DNA of 64,000 nt from Cochliopodium minus (lineage: Eukaryota > Discosea > Himatismenida > Cochliopodiidae): positions 17,860 through 81,859 of the forward strand of contig JAMYWO010000172.1 in the NCBI GenBank assembly GCA_024220525.1, given 5' to 3'. The notes under the pieces were generated by a model, which saw nothing but the letters and a program-made list of their open reading frames with translations, was not told the origin of the DNA and did no database searches. This document shows positions 12,169 to 24,700 of the stretch, one piece after another. Position 1 is the first letter of the stretch, and each line of letters begins with the position of its first letter. Made by a program: the position numbers and the translations under genes.

Positions 12169-13137
12169 TTAATTTATTTTTTTAGCAGGTTTCTCTTTTT
12201 TGTGGATTCTTTCTTCTTTTCCTTGTTGTTGAGCAGCAAATCCTTTTGTAGGATAAATTTAAGAGATTTAAAATTGAATTTTTTTTTTAAAAAGAAAAGA
12301 TGTTACTTGCAGCTGCAAAGAAGAAATCAGATAATCTATTCACAAAGATGTATGGTTGATCTCTCAATGATCCTTCTTCTAACATTGGAATGAGTGATCT
12401 TTCAAGTCTTCTACAAACAGATCTCGCAACATGTAAGCTATTGTGAAGAAAAATAAGATATAACTTTTTTGTAATATATTGAAAGAATGCTTAGTTGTAA
12501 TGAAGATATATCATCTATAAATACTTATATTAACTTTTTTGTTAATTTCGTTAGTTATTCGAATTATTTTTTTAATTTATTACTGTGAACTTGCTAATCC
12601 ACCTGATGGCAAGATAAAATTTCTGAGAGGGGGAAGTTTTTCTTCAACTTGATCTATCCATTTCTCAATGGTATCAATATGACCTTCTTCAAATTGGGTT
12701 CTTTCTATTTGCTTTTCATTGGAAGTGGTGAGAGGAGTAGCGATACAAGAACCCAAATCAATTAGAATGTTTTGTATGGATATCAATTTTTCACTTAATA
12801 TTTTTTCTCCTAATCCATTTTCCTTTTCTTTTTCTTCTTCTATTTTTATACAATGTTCTAATGCAACTCCTATTTGTGCATTTAATTCATCTGTATTTCC
12901 CAATGCATCGAAATATATCGAATTTTTAGATAATCTCTCTCCATTGAATAGCATTGATGTTCCTATTATTTTTATTTTGTTGGAATGAGAAGAATGGATT
13001 ACATTGAGTTTTCTATATGAAGAATATTGGGTATTACCTTTATCTCCTGTTTTTGTATACAACTTTATTTTTGTTGGTTGATTGGTTGAACTAAGATTCA
13101 TTTTTATAATCTTTCCAAATATCAATTTTTTTTTCAT
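12169..13137 (-). CDS. MMAB: Cob(I)alamin adenosyltransferase, PduO/MMAB type
   Basis: This enzyme transfers the adenosyl group of ATP to cob(I)alamin, making the cofactor of methylmalonyl-CoA mutase in mitochondria. Three exons: about 13137-12589, 12437-12316 and 12246-12169. Family landmarks are IKLYTKTGDKGNTQY (ATP-binding N-terminus), DALGNTDELNAQIG, LIDLGSCIATP, LPPLRNFILPSGG, then after the first intron LHVARSVCRRLER and FVNRLSDFFFAAARFAA. The phases match at both junctions (SSHLHVARS; AAARFAAQQQG). Two candidate starts exist: the ATG at 13137 gives MKKKLIFGKIIK, and an in-frame ATG at 13101 gives MNLSSTNQ. The longer one adds a basic segment that could aid mitochondrial import. The insert between KGNTQ and LFNGERLSK is longer than in the human protein. 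The last residues (KKEKPAKKIN) are basic. Confidence 0.92.
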
Positions 13138-13177
13138 TTTTTTTTTTTTTTTTATTTTTTAATCATTTTATTTTTGT

Positions 13178-15503
13178 TCACAAAAAATTCAGATTAGAAA
13201 ACAAATTCTCAAGTTTGTATTCTTCAAATTCATAAATATTTGCATAAATTTGGAGAACTTTTGTGAAGATTTTGACTTTTGATTGAAGGCAGATGTGAGA
13301 AAGGTAATAAATGTTCCCTTCTTTCAAGGAATGAGCCCCATTATGAAAAATAATTTGGATGTTATCTTCTAATTTTGATTTTTCTTTCAATTGAGTTATA
13401 GTTTCATTAATCATTGTTTGTTGGTTTTCGTTTAAAGTAGTTTTGTTTTCTTCTTTTTTTGCATCATTCAGAATTTCTTGGTGAACTGTTTCAACCGATT
13501 TAAATCTATTTGAAGAGAAAACGGTATGCCAAATATGAGAAATCATATATTTGAAAGGATAAACTTCAGGAGGTAAATGATTTTTCTTCAAAAAGTTTTT
13601 GACGTGAAGTTGATCATAAATGGGGTAAAATCCTTCATTTCCTGGTAGTTTTTGCCAATATCTGTAAAGTATTTCCCTCACTCTCATTGGTGCCCATTGG
13701 TGAACCTAAAGTAGTTTATTAGTTAACTCATTGAAATTAAAATTTGAAACAAAAGTTTTACATAGTGTGCTTCTTGACAGTTTGAAGTTGACATTAGATC
13801 AAAGAGAGTTTTTAAAACATTTTTATCTTGTTCTTTGATGAGGTCAAATTCTTCATTTGTTTCCATTTGGTAAATTATATTAATGTATCCATATGATGTA
13901 ATCTACAGTTTTATTTAAAAAATAAAGTTTTTCATTAACAAAATAAAATGTATAAAGGAAAAGATAATTAAGTACCATGTTTCTTTCATTTGTATCTTTG
14001 ACACTGTTTCTATCTCTATCAATCCCAATTTGATCACATTCAATACCATAAACAATTTTAGAAGCTCCTTCATACTCTGTAATGAAAATTCCTTTGTAAA
14101 AAAGTTTGCTTTTCAAACAAGGAGAAGTGAAAACAGTGCATCCATATTTTTGTTGATCAACATTCACTTTAACTCTATGACAATTTACAAAATCCTCATT
14201 TATAATAATTGTTTTTCTACAAGTTTTGTCTTCATCACTCAAATCCAAGAATCTTCTTGTGTAAACTTCATTCCATTCTTTAATATCAATCCCTGTCAAC
14301 TTTGTAATGACCACATCTTCTCTCACATTTTCTTTTATTTCACTCACATTGAAAAAAAGACAGTTGTAATCTCCTTCTTCGAATCTTTCATCTTTTTTGA
14401 GAGAGAATGAAAAATTATTTTTTCCACTTTCAAGGGTGATGTCCATGCCATATCTTTTTGCGACAAGAACTGCCAATTTCAATCCTTCTCCGAATCTTCC
14501 TGCAATATCTTTTAGTGCATTTTTGTTACTCTTAACTGTTCCCCCGAGAAGTAAGTTGTATTTAAATAGTTTTCCTAATTTTGAAATTTTGAAATATAAA
14601 AAAATTGTAAAGGAAAAAGACTTTTTAAATAAATTTGAATTTTTTTTTTTACCAGGATTTTCCATGATGAGAACATTGTTTTCATCAAAATAGATTCTTC
14701 CAATCAGTTTCTCATCAAAATAATAATCAAACTCTTTTGCACCATTTCTTTCGTTTATTTTGGAAACTAATTTGAGATTGCTTTTTGACAAAGACTTTGT
14801 CACAAGTCCATCGATCCAATTTTGAATCAATTCTCTCATCATCTCCCACTTTTCCCAAAATTCAGTGTAATGATTTGTCACCATTGAATTACCATGAGGA
14901 TATTCTTTTTCAATTTTGTATTCATTTTCAATCTTCTCAAGTTTTTCTTTGTGTTGTTTGAGAGAATGGTTTTCTATTTTTATTTTTTCGATATCGATCT
15001 TCAAATACTCTTTGCAATCCTTTTGATGAAGCTCCATCAAGAATCTTTTTTCTCTCACATTACATCCCTTCACACAATCTATCCAGGTTTCACTGCATTC
15101 ATCATTTAAATGTATTTCCCTTTGGGATCTTAGGATCTTTAATCTGCATTGAGGACAATCTATTTTGCATTGAGGTTTATGTTCATCCAATTTGCAGAAA
15201 AGGAGCATTTCAATACAATGATTACATTGAACATATTCATTTTTAAGAATATCAAGGTTTTTAATTTTCAGATCTTTATTTTCACAACAAACATTTTCCG
15301 AACATTTTGAGCACATTCTTGTTCCTATTTATTATTATAAAAATGAAAAATAATTATTAAAACAATTCGAAATTGTTTTTTGTTTTACCACATTCTCTGC
15401 AAAATTTAATATTTAAATCAATTTCAGAACATGTTTCGCATTCAATTATAGGTATTTTTTTAGTAAATCTGAAATCAAGCATAATTACTTTGGATTCTTG
15501 CAT
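13178..15503 (-). CDS. TRAF-type zinc-finger / GHKL (Bergerat-fold) ATPase protein
   Basis: The start at 15503 opens an exon of Cys pairs (ECETC, KFCREC). It splices into the main exon with TRMCSKCSENVCCE and a Cys/His array resembling TRAF-type zinc fingers (CNHC, CKIDCPQC, CVKGC). A coiled-coil stretch follows (KIENHSLKQHKEKLEKIENE). The second half carries a histidine-kinase/Hsp90-like ATP site: N-box ELIQNWIDG, a weak G1 box MENPG, and the lid GRFGEGLKLAVLVAKRYG. An intron with a GTAAAA donor interrupts the ATPase after NPG. Near 13973 a GTACTT donor and CTGTAG acceptor remove 74 bp. This joins the ATPase in frame to a C-terminal region of about 200 residues (exons about 13900-13762 and 13708-13178) that would otherwise look like a separate gene starting at 13866. 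The C-terminal part is not recognised. Function is unknown; a ubiquitin- or scaffold-linked ATPase is speculation. Confidence 0.72.
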
Positions 15504-15721
15504 TTTTTTTTTTGAATTTAAATTAATAAAATTTTTTTATTTTTGATTATTTTTTGGTTTCAGAGAAAAAAAAATTAAGAGAAATTAGGTTTGAAAAATA
15601 AATTGCTATAAAAAACATGACATTCTTTTTTGAAATAATATCAATTATTTTAATTTGATGAATTCCTTTTTTCATTGTTTCATAAGATAACTTTGATTTA
15701 TAATAAAAAATAAAATTAAAA

Positions 15722-17481
15722 TTAATTAATATGTTTCGTCAAAAAATCTTCGTTCTCCTTTCTCTTGTTAATTCTCTTTACACACAAGTAAGAAAGAACT
15801 CCAATAAAGAGAGAAAAAATAACAACTCCAAAGATAGAAGACATAATGACAGTAATGATGAACTTGGAGCTGAAATATTGTCTCACTGAAAAATGATGAA
15901 TTTCAGTGAAGATGTTTGTGTTGTTTATCAAAAAATAATCAGAATCAATTATTGTACATTTGGTATTTTCGCATTTTTTTAGAGCATTGGATAAATCAAA
16001 AATGGGAATTTCAATTTTAAAAAATATGGTTGGTAATTCAAAGCAATTCCAAGAGACGTTTACAAATTTTTTTTCAGTAAAAGTATGATTAATCTTTTTT
16101 TAAAAAAAAAAATTTGATAAATTCAAAAGAATTATTTCAATATTTTTTAAAAAAAAGAAAAAAAAAACAAAAAAAAATACATTGTCGAAATTAGAATGAC
16201 TGTTATGTTCTATATCAAAAAAATTGTAATAATTTTGCATTTTGATTTGAACACAATTTTTGTTGTTGTTTATTATTTGGGAAGTAACAATGAGAGAAGT
16301 GTTGGGCACAACATATATAGGGTAGTAACCTTTGTGACTGTTATTTATTGTGAAGTTTATGGTTTGTTTTTGAGGAGTAATTTTTGGTTCTTCTTTAAAT
16401 GTATAAATGCTCATTTTAGAATTTTTAAAATTAATAACATAACCCTCAAAAATGAAACTCCTATCTAAAATAATAAATGAGAAAAAAATTAAAAATAAAA
16501 AAAATAAATAAAAAAAAAAATATCAAAAAAGTAAAAATATAAAAATGATAAAATGGTAATTACTAGAACTTTGTATTGCTTCTCCAAATCCCATTTCTCC
16601 TGGTACAGTGGAAAGCCCATTTACAAAATAAACAACAAAGGAGATTGAAAGAGTTAAAATAGTCAAGAGCACAATTATCACCAGAAATTTTTTGGCAATT
16701 TTTCCTGCGTTGAAATCAAAGTTTAACTCTGTTTTCACCAAGCTGGTTGTTTCTTCTAAATTATAACTTGATCTTGGTATAATTAACAAAGGATATTCTT
16801 TGAAGAATTTTCTCACCAAAAATAATCCTTTTTGAAAAATATTTTTTTTTAAAAGTTTTTTTTGAAGAAAAGTTTTTTTTTTTACCAAATGCCAATAAAA
16901 AAAAGTTGTTCACAATTCCAAGAATGATAATTAATAATTGAATCACTATATTATTGATTCCAAATGTTGGGAGTGAGAAATAGATGAAAATGGAGATTAT
17001 TAAGAGTGAGATGATCATGTAGAGGACTGTATATACTTTGAAAAAGATTCTATATCCTTTTTTGTTGATGTTGGTGAAACCATGGACCATATAATTGAAA
17101 GAGCAAGAATATAATATTGTTATCAATACTAATAGAAGCACTATAATTTGAATGGTAGATTCAATTCCAATTATTAGAAACTATTTTAAATTATAAAATT
17201 TAAAAGGAGATATCTTGAAGATACGATATCTTATTTGAAATAAATTTCCTTACACAAAATAATAGCGAGAAATACACTACCATCTGATTTATCAACATCA
17301 AATAAAGATATAATCTGGATATCTTTTTCATTCTCGCCCATCCTGTAGATTTATCATTAATTATGGATTTTTGTTTAGAATTCAGCATCAAAACAATAGA
17401 AAGGGATACATAAATTAGGATACCAAAAGCAAGAGGAATAAGATAGATTAAATCTGAAATTAAATTGGTGCTATCAACCAT
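15722..17481 (-). CDS. 7-TM membrane protein with a large glycosylated loop before TM7
   Basis: Five exons (about 17481-17253, 17183-16890, about 16840-16563, 16466-16186, 16095-15722) join in consistent phase. Hydrophobic segments: IYLIPLAFGILIYVSLSIVL, LYLYLMLINQMVVYFSLLF, IQIIVLLLVLITILYSC, VLYMIISLLIISIFIYFSL, QLLIIILGIVNNFFLLAF, FLVIIVLLTILTLSISFVVY, and near the C-terminus IITVIMSSIFGVVIFSLFIG. Basic residues after TM1 (KQKSIINDKSTGWARMKK) and after TM7 (CVKRINKRK) place those sides in the cytosol. The N-terminus and the roughly 185-residue region between TM6 and TM7 are then outside. That region has at least six N-glycosylation sequons (NFT, NNS, NTS, NHT, NVS, NNT) and several Cys. 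This is a receptor-like topology, but no family was recognised. Confidence 0.62.
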
Positions 17482-17532
17482 TTTTTTATTTTTTAATTTT
17501 TTAAAAATTAAAATAATTGAAAAGATCCTTTC

Positions 17533-18650
17533 TCAGAGATCGTCCTTGTTTTTTATTTTAAGAGATTTTGCATAAATAGCGTTTTTGTGATTGGGATCAG
17601 CCAAAGCATCGATCCAAAAGTGAAACAAAGAGTATTCGAAATGAGTCAACTTTTTATTCAAAAGAATTTCCTCAACAAGAAAATCTCTAAAAATAAAATA
17701 AAATTCAAATTAAAATTATAATGATATTAAAAAATTTCTTTTACACAAAATTATATTGAAACTCGTATTTTTCAAATATTCCAATACACTTTATGATTCC
17801 TAATTTTAAAAACAAATTTTTTTATATTAAAATTTACAATTTTTTTTATTTTACTGGTGATTCTGAGAGCGTTATGGTTGAGCATCCCAAAAGAATTTTC
17901 CAAATTTTTGTATCTATTTACATAATTTGTATTTCTTTCTATTTTTCCTGTAGATTCATCAACTATCTTTGTTTTTAAATATTTAAATTAAAAATTTGAA
18001 AAAAAATAAAATAAATAATAAAAAATTTGAAATAAAAAAACTTTTTGTTTACCTTTAATCCATAAAAATTTAACATCATTTTGTACGCTTCTAATAGTCT
18101 TTTCATGCATTCTGGGTCTTCTAGAATCAATTTTTTTTCTTCCACTGTTAAAGATTTTGACATGGCATTGAACGAAGATGTTTCGTAAATAGGGAACAGC
18201 CATTGTATGTAATCTTTTTTTTTAAAGATAAAAGAAATTTATTGAAAAAGAAATTTTTGTACCATGTTTTCTTTCCAGTAATTCATAATTTCCTTTTGAA
18301 AAAGTTTTATTATTGATTCAATGATATTGGAGTTGTTTATTATTTATTTATTCTTTATATTATTAAAATTCTGTTTTAAATAATATATTTTTACCATACC
18401 AATTTTTGATGATATTTTCAATCTTTTCTCCATTTTCACTATTTTTGATTTCATTTTTATAGAACATGTAATTCAAAAGATGTTTCTTTTTATTATCTGT
18501 TGAGGATGAAGAAAAAAATCTTAAATTGGAACTGCAATATGCTGTTGATATCATAAGAAATGTAAAAAAAGAATATTTGGGAATAGATCTTTTGATAGAG
18601 AACAAATTATTTTTTCCAAAATTGAAATATTTTTGTTTGGTTAACTTCAT
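17533..18650 (-). CDS. Opioid-growth-factor-receptor (OGFr) conserved-domain protein
   Basis: Exons near 18650-18395, 18280-18265, about 18210-18050, 17960-17745 and 17687-17533 spell an OGFr_N domain. Landmarks are LLNYMFYKNEIKNSENGEKI, NIIKNWYGK, QWLFPIYETSSFNAMSKSL, PECMKRLLEAYKMMLNFYG and, at the end, FEYSLFHFWIDAL. The human protein has the same order (NYWFYKN, NIHKNWYG, QWLFPL, KRLVRAYELMLGFYGIK, from memory). The OGFr domain is widespread in protists and bacteria, and its biochemical function there is unknown, so a hormone-receptor role should not be inferred. The first 50 residues are basic with a short hydrophobic stretch (YSFFTFLMISTAYCSS) and a Ser run. This could be a mitochondrial presequence or membrane anchor. 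The end (KIKNKDDL, TGA stop) is clear; internal borders are approximate. Confidence 0.75.
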
Positions 18651-18776
18651 TTTTTTTTTTATATTTATTTTAATCAAAAAAATAAAAACAAAAAGTTTAC
18701 ACAACAAAGTGCTTTTTTAATATTCAACAAATAAAAAAATACAAAAAAATTTAAATAAATCTCAAGAAGATTCTCC

Positions 18777-21700
18777 TCATAAGAGCATATCACCAGAAAT
18801 GGAAATTTTCTTGAACTGAGAAAAAGAAGAAACTTGAGACTCAAAATAATCTTTGATCTGTGAAGAATTCTCAAAGTCCAAACAAGATTGGGTCAAATTA
18901 AAGATTTTGGATCCCTTCTCCCAAAAATAGGCAGCTTTTTCTTTTCTTCCTTTTTTAGAGTAATAATCAGCAGCAACTTGTACAAAGGCCAATGTTTTTT
19001 GAGTAAATTCTCCGGTGACTTGTTTCTTTTTTAAAATTTTAAAAAAAAAATTGAGATATTTGAAAAAAATTATTAAAATTTAGTTGTTTTACGGATGCAA
19101 ACAATGCGTTCAATAAATTTATGGAGATTTGAACAGTGTTTTTGCTATGATTCTTCCCTTTAATGCCTCCCTCATTAGCATCTTTCTTTTCATAATAATC
19201 CACTATCTCCAGTGCCAAATTTCTTCTTTGCTCGAATAACAACCTTTTTTAAAAAATAAAATAAAAATATGAGAATAAAATTATAAAATGAAAACTTATT
19301 TTCTCACCTTGAATATAAAGTTTTGCATAGAGAAGTTTTGACAAATTTATAGTAAAATTTTCTTTCCGCTTCCAAATGAAGTTTGACACCAGGAAAAGCA
19401 GAAACTTGATCATTGATTGTCTTATTATTTATTTTTTCGTTTTCTGATTCAATAAACTTTTTGGTAGATTTAGCAATGAAACCAGTCCTACAAAAAAAAA
19501 GTAAAAAATAAACTTTGATAAATTTTTTTTACAAAAAAAAAAAATCGATTTACGTGCACAGAAAATCCAAGTAAGAATCAATATGAATTATCTTTTTCTT
19601 GATTGGAAATATTTTTTTAAGGAGAACCGGAGTGAATTGCCGACCTAAAAAATAAAAAAAAGTTTTTAAATTTTTTTTTTGTGATTGAAAGAAATTCTTT
19701 TTATTTAATTTTACCAATGGAACTCGCAACTTTTAGGATCATTTGAGGAAGAGGCTCAAGTTGGTCAATTGAAGTGTTTACGATGGCTTGAACAGTCTCC
19801 GGGAGCTCTGTGATACTAAAAATATCTCCTGTTATCTCCAACACCCCATCTGTTATTGAAATGATCTATTGAACAAAAAAAAAAATTAAAAAAAAAATTA
19901 AGCAGAAAAAACGTAAAAATTTTGTTTACTCCTTTTGATAATAAATTCTCAACTGTTAATTTTGCAAACAATGGATTTCCTTCTGAATTGTCTATTATTA
20001 TTTCTGAGATTATTTCTTTTCCTGAAAAACAACCACTAGAATTAAAACAGAAAATGATTGTTTTTTAAAAAAAACTGAAATTAAAAAGTTTGAAAAAAAA
20101 TAGGAATTTACACGTGGGAATACGCCACAGCAGCTATACTTTTTTCTGACAAAGGAGGTAAAAAAAGATAGTTGTTCTTCGCTGTCATTTGAATACAATT
20201 ATTAAACAAATCCAGGTGTTTCTTCAAACTCTTTTATTAAAAAAAAAATGAAAATAAAATAAAAATAAAATGAAAAATGAAAAAATGAAAAATAAAAAAT
20301 AAAAAATGAAAAAATAAAATAAAATAAAATAAATAAAAATAAAATGAAAAAATGAAAAATGAAAAATGAAAATAAAAAATAAAAATAAAAAAATAAAAAT
20401 AAAATGTAAAAAGTTGAAAAATAAAATGAGATTTTTTTTTTTACTTTTGCAGAAGGACGAGTTGTCAAAATAAACAAAATTGGTTTTTGTGTTACAAAAG
20501 AAACAATGATTTGAAGGAGAGAAACAGAGAACTCATCCATCCACTGCAAATTCTCAATTATCAACAAAAGAGGTGTAAGCGAACTTTTTTGAAGAATGAT
20601 CGCTCCAATCAAACTACTCAAATGGTTTTTTCTTTGTTCTTGTGTAAATTTGCACGATTGGGTGTTTTCTTGAAATTCTTTTTTTTTTTGTTGAAAAAAA
20701 ATTTTTTATAAAATAAAAAAATTAAAAATAAACAAAGTGGAATGCATGTTGTTTACCTAGAGATGGAATGAGATCGTTCAACAGAGGAACGTAGTTTAGC
20801 CACTTTTTCCCAACAAACTGTTTTATGAAACTCTCCAAAGTATCCCGATTGTGTGAATTCTCCGTGTTTAAAAAGATCAACAATTGTTGTAAAATCTAAA
20901 AAATAATTAATAAATATCAAATTAAAAAATAAAAAAATTAATAAAAAATGATTTAAAAAATAAATTAATAAAAAATAATAAATAATTAATTAATTAAAAA
21001 TTATTTAAAAAAATAATTAATAAAAAATAATTAATTAAAAATTATTCATAAAAAAAAATACATTTTTCCACACAAAAAAAGGTGTGGACATTTCAATGGC
21101 ATCAGCAGAACCAATTACGTACAAACAATTCATTTTACGGGCAGCATCGATAGTCATGGTAGTCAACTTACTCTTACCTGCACCTGCAAATCCCTCTATC
21201 ACGATTACATCTCCTTTCTTGTGTTCTACCAAGTTTTGGAGGCTTGTTTTGATCAAATTGAGCTCATTTTTTCTTTCGTAAAACACTTTTTCCTCTTCAT
21301 TGAGCCTTTATTCAAAAAAAAATGATTAATTGAAATTTAAAAATTAAAAAAAAATTTAAAAATATTAAAAAAAAAAAACGATTTAATTAATTTCAAATTT
21401 TAAAATTAAAATAATTTAATTAAAATTAAAAAAAAAAACTTTTTTACCATACACTGTTTCTTATGGTGGATTTCTTTAGAGTATTGTGAGAATTGAATTT
21501 TGGGATGAAGATTTTGACTTTGTTCTTTTTCCCTTTTACAGAGATGCTTTTGAGTCGGGTAAACGAAATTTTCTTTCCGATCTGCTTCACTGTAGTTTCG
21601 TCACAAAGAATAGCTATTTTGTTATTTTCACAATGTATCATCAATCTTGCAGATAAATTTACAGTGTCTCCAACAACAGCATATTCTAAAAAAAAATAAT

Positions 21701-24700
21701 AAAAAATATTTAAAAAAATAATTTTAAAATATAAAAAAAAAATAAAAAAAAAATTTTTAAATAATTTTTAAAATATGAAAAAATAAAAAATAATTTAAAT
21801 TTTATATTTTATGTTTACCTTGACGTATTTTAGAACCAACAGACCCACAAAAAACTTTTCCAGTTGTTACACCTATGTGGGTGTTTATTCCTAGTTGAGA
21901 AAGATGCAAGTGTATTCCCTCTGCGGCTTTCACTCCTCTAAGTGCGTCATCCTCGAATCTCTTGGTTGCACCAAAAACAGCAATCAAAACAGTTCCCTTG
22001 TCTATCAATAAAAAATAAAAAATAAAAAATAAAAAATAAAAAATAAAAAATAAAAAATAAAAAATAAAAAATAAAAAATAAAAAATAAATTTTTTTATAC
22101 CATCAACAAGAAACTGTCTTACAATACCTTCGTATTTGAAAATTACTGACTGCATGAATCTCAAAGAGTCGTGGATCTTGTTGAGATCAAATTCGACATT
22201 CTTTTCGTAATTGAGCTGAGGAAGCTTGACGAACAAAACAGTGCACTGTCTCAACTCTGCGATCCAGCCAGATTGATCAGAATCTACCTTTTGTTGGACA
22301 TAGCGAGGAACATAGGACCTGAGAGATTCTTCATTGAAATAAGAGAGTTGAAGGTCTTCGTACTTGTAATTGTCTTCATACTTTTCTACTTCTTGAATCA
22401 GGTAATCTGAGTTCTCCGTTACCTCTTCTTCGTTGTTGTTTACCACAACGGAAGTTCTGCTTGTGAGTAGGAGTTCGCTGATGCTTTGTTTCTTTATTTC
22501 GTTCAGTTTGGGGAAAGACACGCTTTTGTTTATGATGTCTAGTTTGCTGTTACCGTTTTCTGCTTCTGTGTAACTCTCATGTTTATCTTTTTAAAAAAAA
22601 ATGAAAAAATTAAGTTTTTTATTTTGATTCAAGGGGAAAAAGATTTTTTTTTTTACCAACATTTTCTCCTTCTGAAATCTTGATTTCGTTGTCTGATTTC
22701 GAGAGAGGATCATCCAAATCACCTGTCATTCTTTCCTCTTTTACATTTTCATTGTCTTCTTTGTTTTCCTTGATAAATTCGATGTTGACCATGGATCCAT
22801 TCAAAGAATCACTCTCCATCTCATCTGTGTTTTCACAACTAAGGGAATCATTGCTGCTGGATGTTTTTTCATCATTTTTAAGGGATTCTACTTTGGGATT
22901 TTTTGGTTTTTCCTCTTCTTTGAAAGAAACATTCTTTGACTCCAAGTTTACACCATTTGCATCTTGTACAATATTATTGTTTTCTTTCTCCGTTTCGTTT
23001 TTATGTGGTATTTCGAAGTCAATTTTACTGTCTTCTACTTTATTTACTTGGAAGAACTTGCTAACATTGCTTTTTTCTTTCTTGGGTATTGGTGGAGTTG
23101 GAGAATAGTTAATTTCAGCAGGTATTTCCTTGGCAGAAACTTTATTTTTGATCAGATTGTAGCAAAAAGAAGATACAACTACTTCCCTTGAATTACTGTT
23201 ATGTACGGCTGTTTCTAGTTGTTTAATAGGATCTCCAACAACCTAAAAGAAAAGAAAAAATTAAATAAATAAAAAGGTAAGAAAATAGAAAAAAAAAAAA
23301 TAGTCTTGATTACCAAAAACTCCCAAAAACCATCAACACCTCCCACGTGTATTGCATTTAAATTACCTGAACCAATACCAATATGCAACATCAATTTAAA
23401 TCCTTCACCACTATCATACTCTGGGTATTTTGTTTGAATCTCAGTACCACATTGAACAGCTCTCAGAGAAACATCAGGCAAAGAAGATTCGTCATAGTAA
23501 GATCTGTCTGTGTTTAATTCATCACTTTCATAATTTGTTTTGTTTGTTATTTCACTGAGTGTATCAGAAGTTAAGCTTTTAACAATGTCGTGTCCACTCA
23601 AATTTTTGGGAAATTCCATGGAACTGTGGTAGGATTTCACATTCAATTCAGTAAGATGTTTATTTTTGGTAAATGTTCTTCTACGAAACTCTGAATTATC
23701 ATTGGTACTAAATCTTCTTTCGTTTTCAGGAATAAACAAGCAAATGAGAGCATCACCTATTTGAAGAGGGAAAAGAAATAAATTTTCATAAATTTTTTAA
23801 AAAGTAAAAAAATGTTTACCAGCAAACTTTAGAATGTCCCCTCCAAACTTGTAAACAACATCTATAATCTGGGTAAAATAATTATTGATGTGTTTGCTAA
23901 CTGCCTCAGGGCCAGCTGATCCTAACTTGGCAAGTTGTTCATTCAAAGAAGTGAATCCACTAATGTCTATAAATAAAATGCTCGCTGAAATTCTTTGAAG
24001 ATAAGGCTCCTTCCTGACTTGATTGTTATCTTTGATGTGTCTTCTAACAAAATTGGGAACATAAGAAGACAAAGTATCCACAATGGAATTATCTATTCCC
24101 ATTTTTGAGCTGAGATTCATTTTTTGAACGGGAAAGACGGTACACATGATAACAGATCTCACTTTTCTGTACTCAAGATTTTCGTTTTTGTTTCTTTTTT
24201 TCAACTTTTTTTTGGCTTCCAAATGGAACATACTTTCTATGGATCCCATCAATGGTTTGAAGCAGTTACAAGTGAAATTAATTCTTCCACTTTCTCCTCT
24301 TTCCAACTTGAAAAACTGAGGAGTGACGATGATCTCATAAGAAGAAGATTGAAACAACTCTGATTCGTTGATTTGAATTTCAAAATCAAGCATATCATCT
24401 CCTTCGTTGGTCACTGTTAAAAACGTAGATTTGGAAAAAGGAAACTTTGCATTGTTGTCACATACAAAAGAAATAGAAGTGTTATCCAATGAAATTAAAG
24501 GAAGATACCCTTTTAAAAAAAAAAAAGTTAAAAACTAGTTTTAATAAAAAATGTTTATGAAGCTTTTCATTTACCCTTTGATTCTTCATGCAACCATCTA
24601 ATTACTCTATTTTGAATGGCTTTGGTTTGTTGAGGAGCTTTAATCAACTTATTTTTTAATGATCTATTGTACTTTTCAAATGAACAAAACTTGACAAGCT

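Noticed and set aside
13178-13866. A stand-alone gene starting at 13866 (METNEEFDL).
   Set aside because: Splicing at 13973/13900 makes it an in-frame continuation of the GHKL ATPase gene, with no stop between.
20231-20450. Phe/Tyr-rich membrane segments in the cyclase ATPase region.
   Set aside because: The stretch is an A/T intron (GTAAAA...AAAAG). The correct downstream frame is SLKKHLDLFNN, not the read-through frame.
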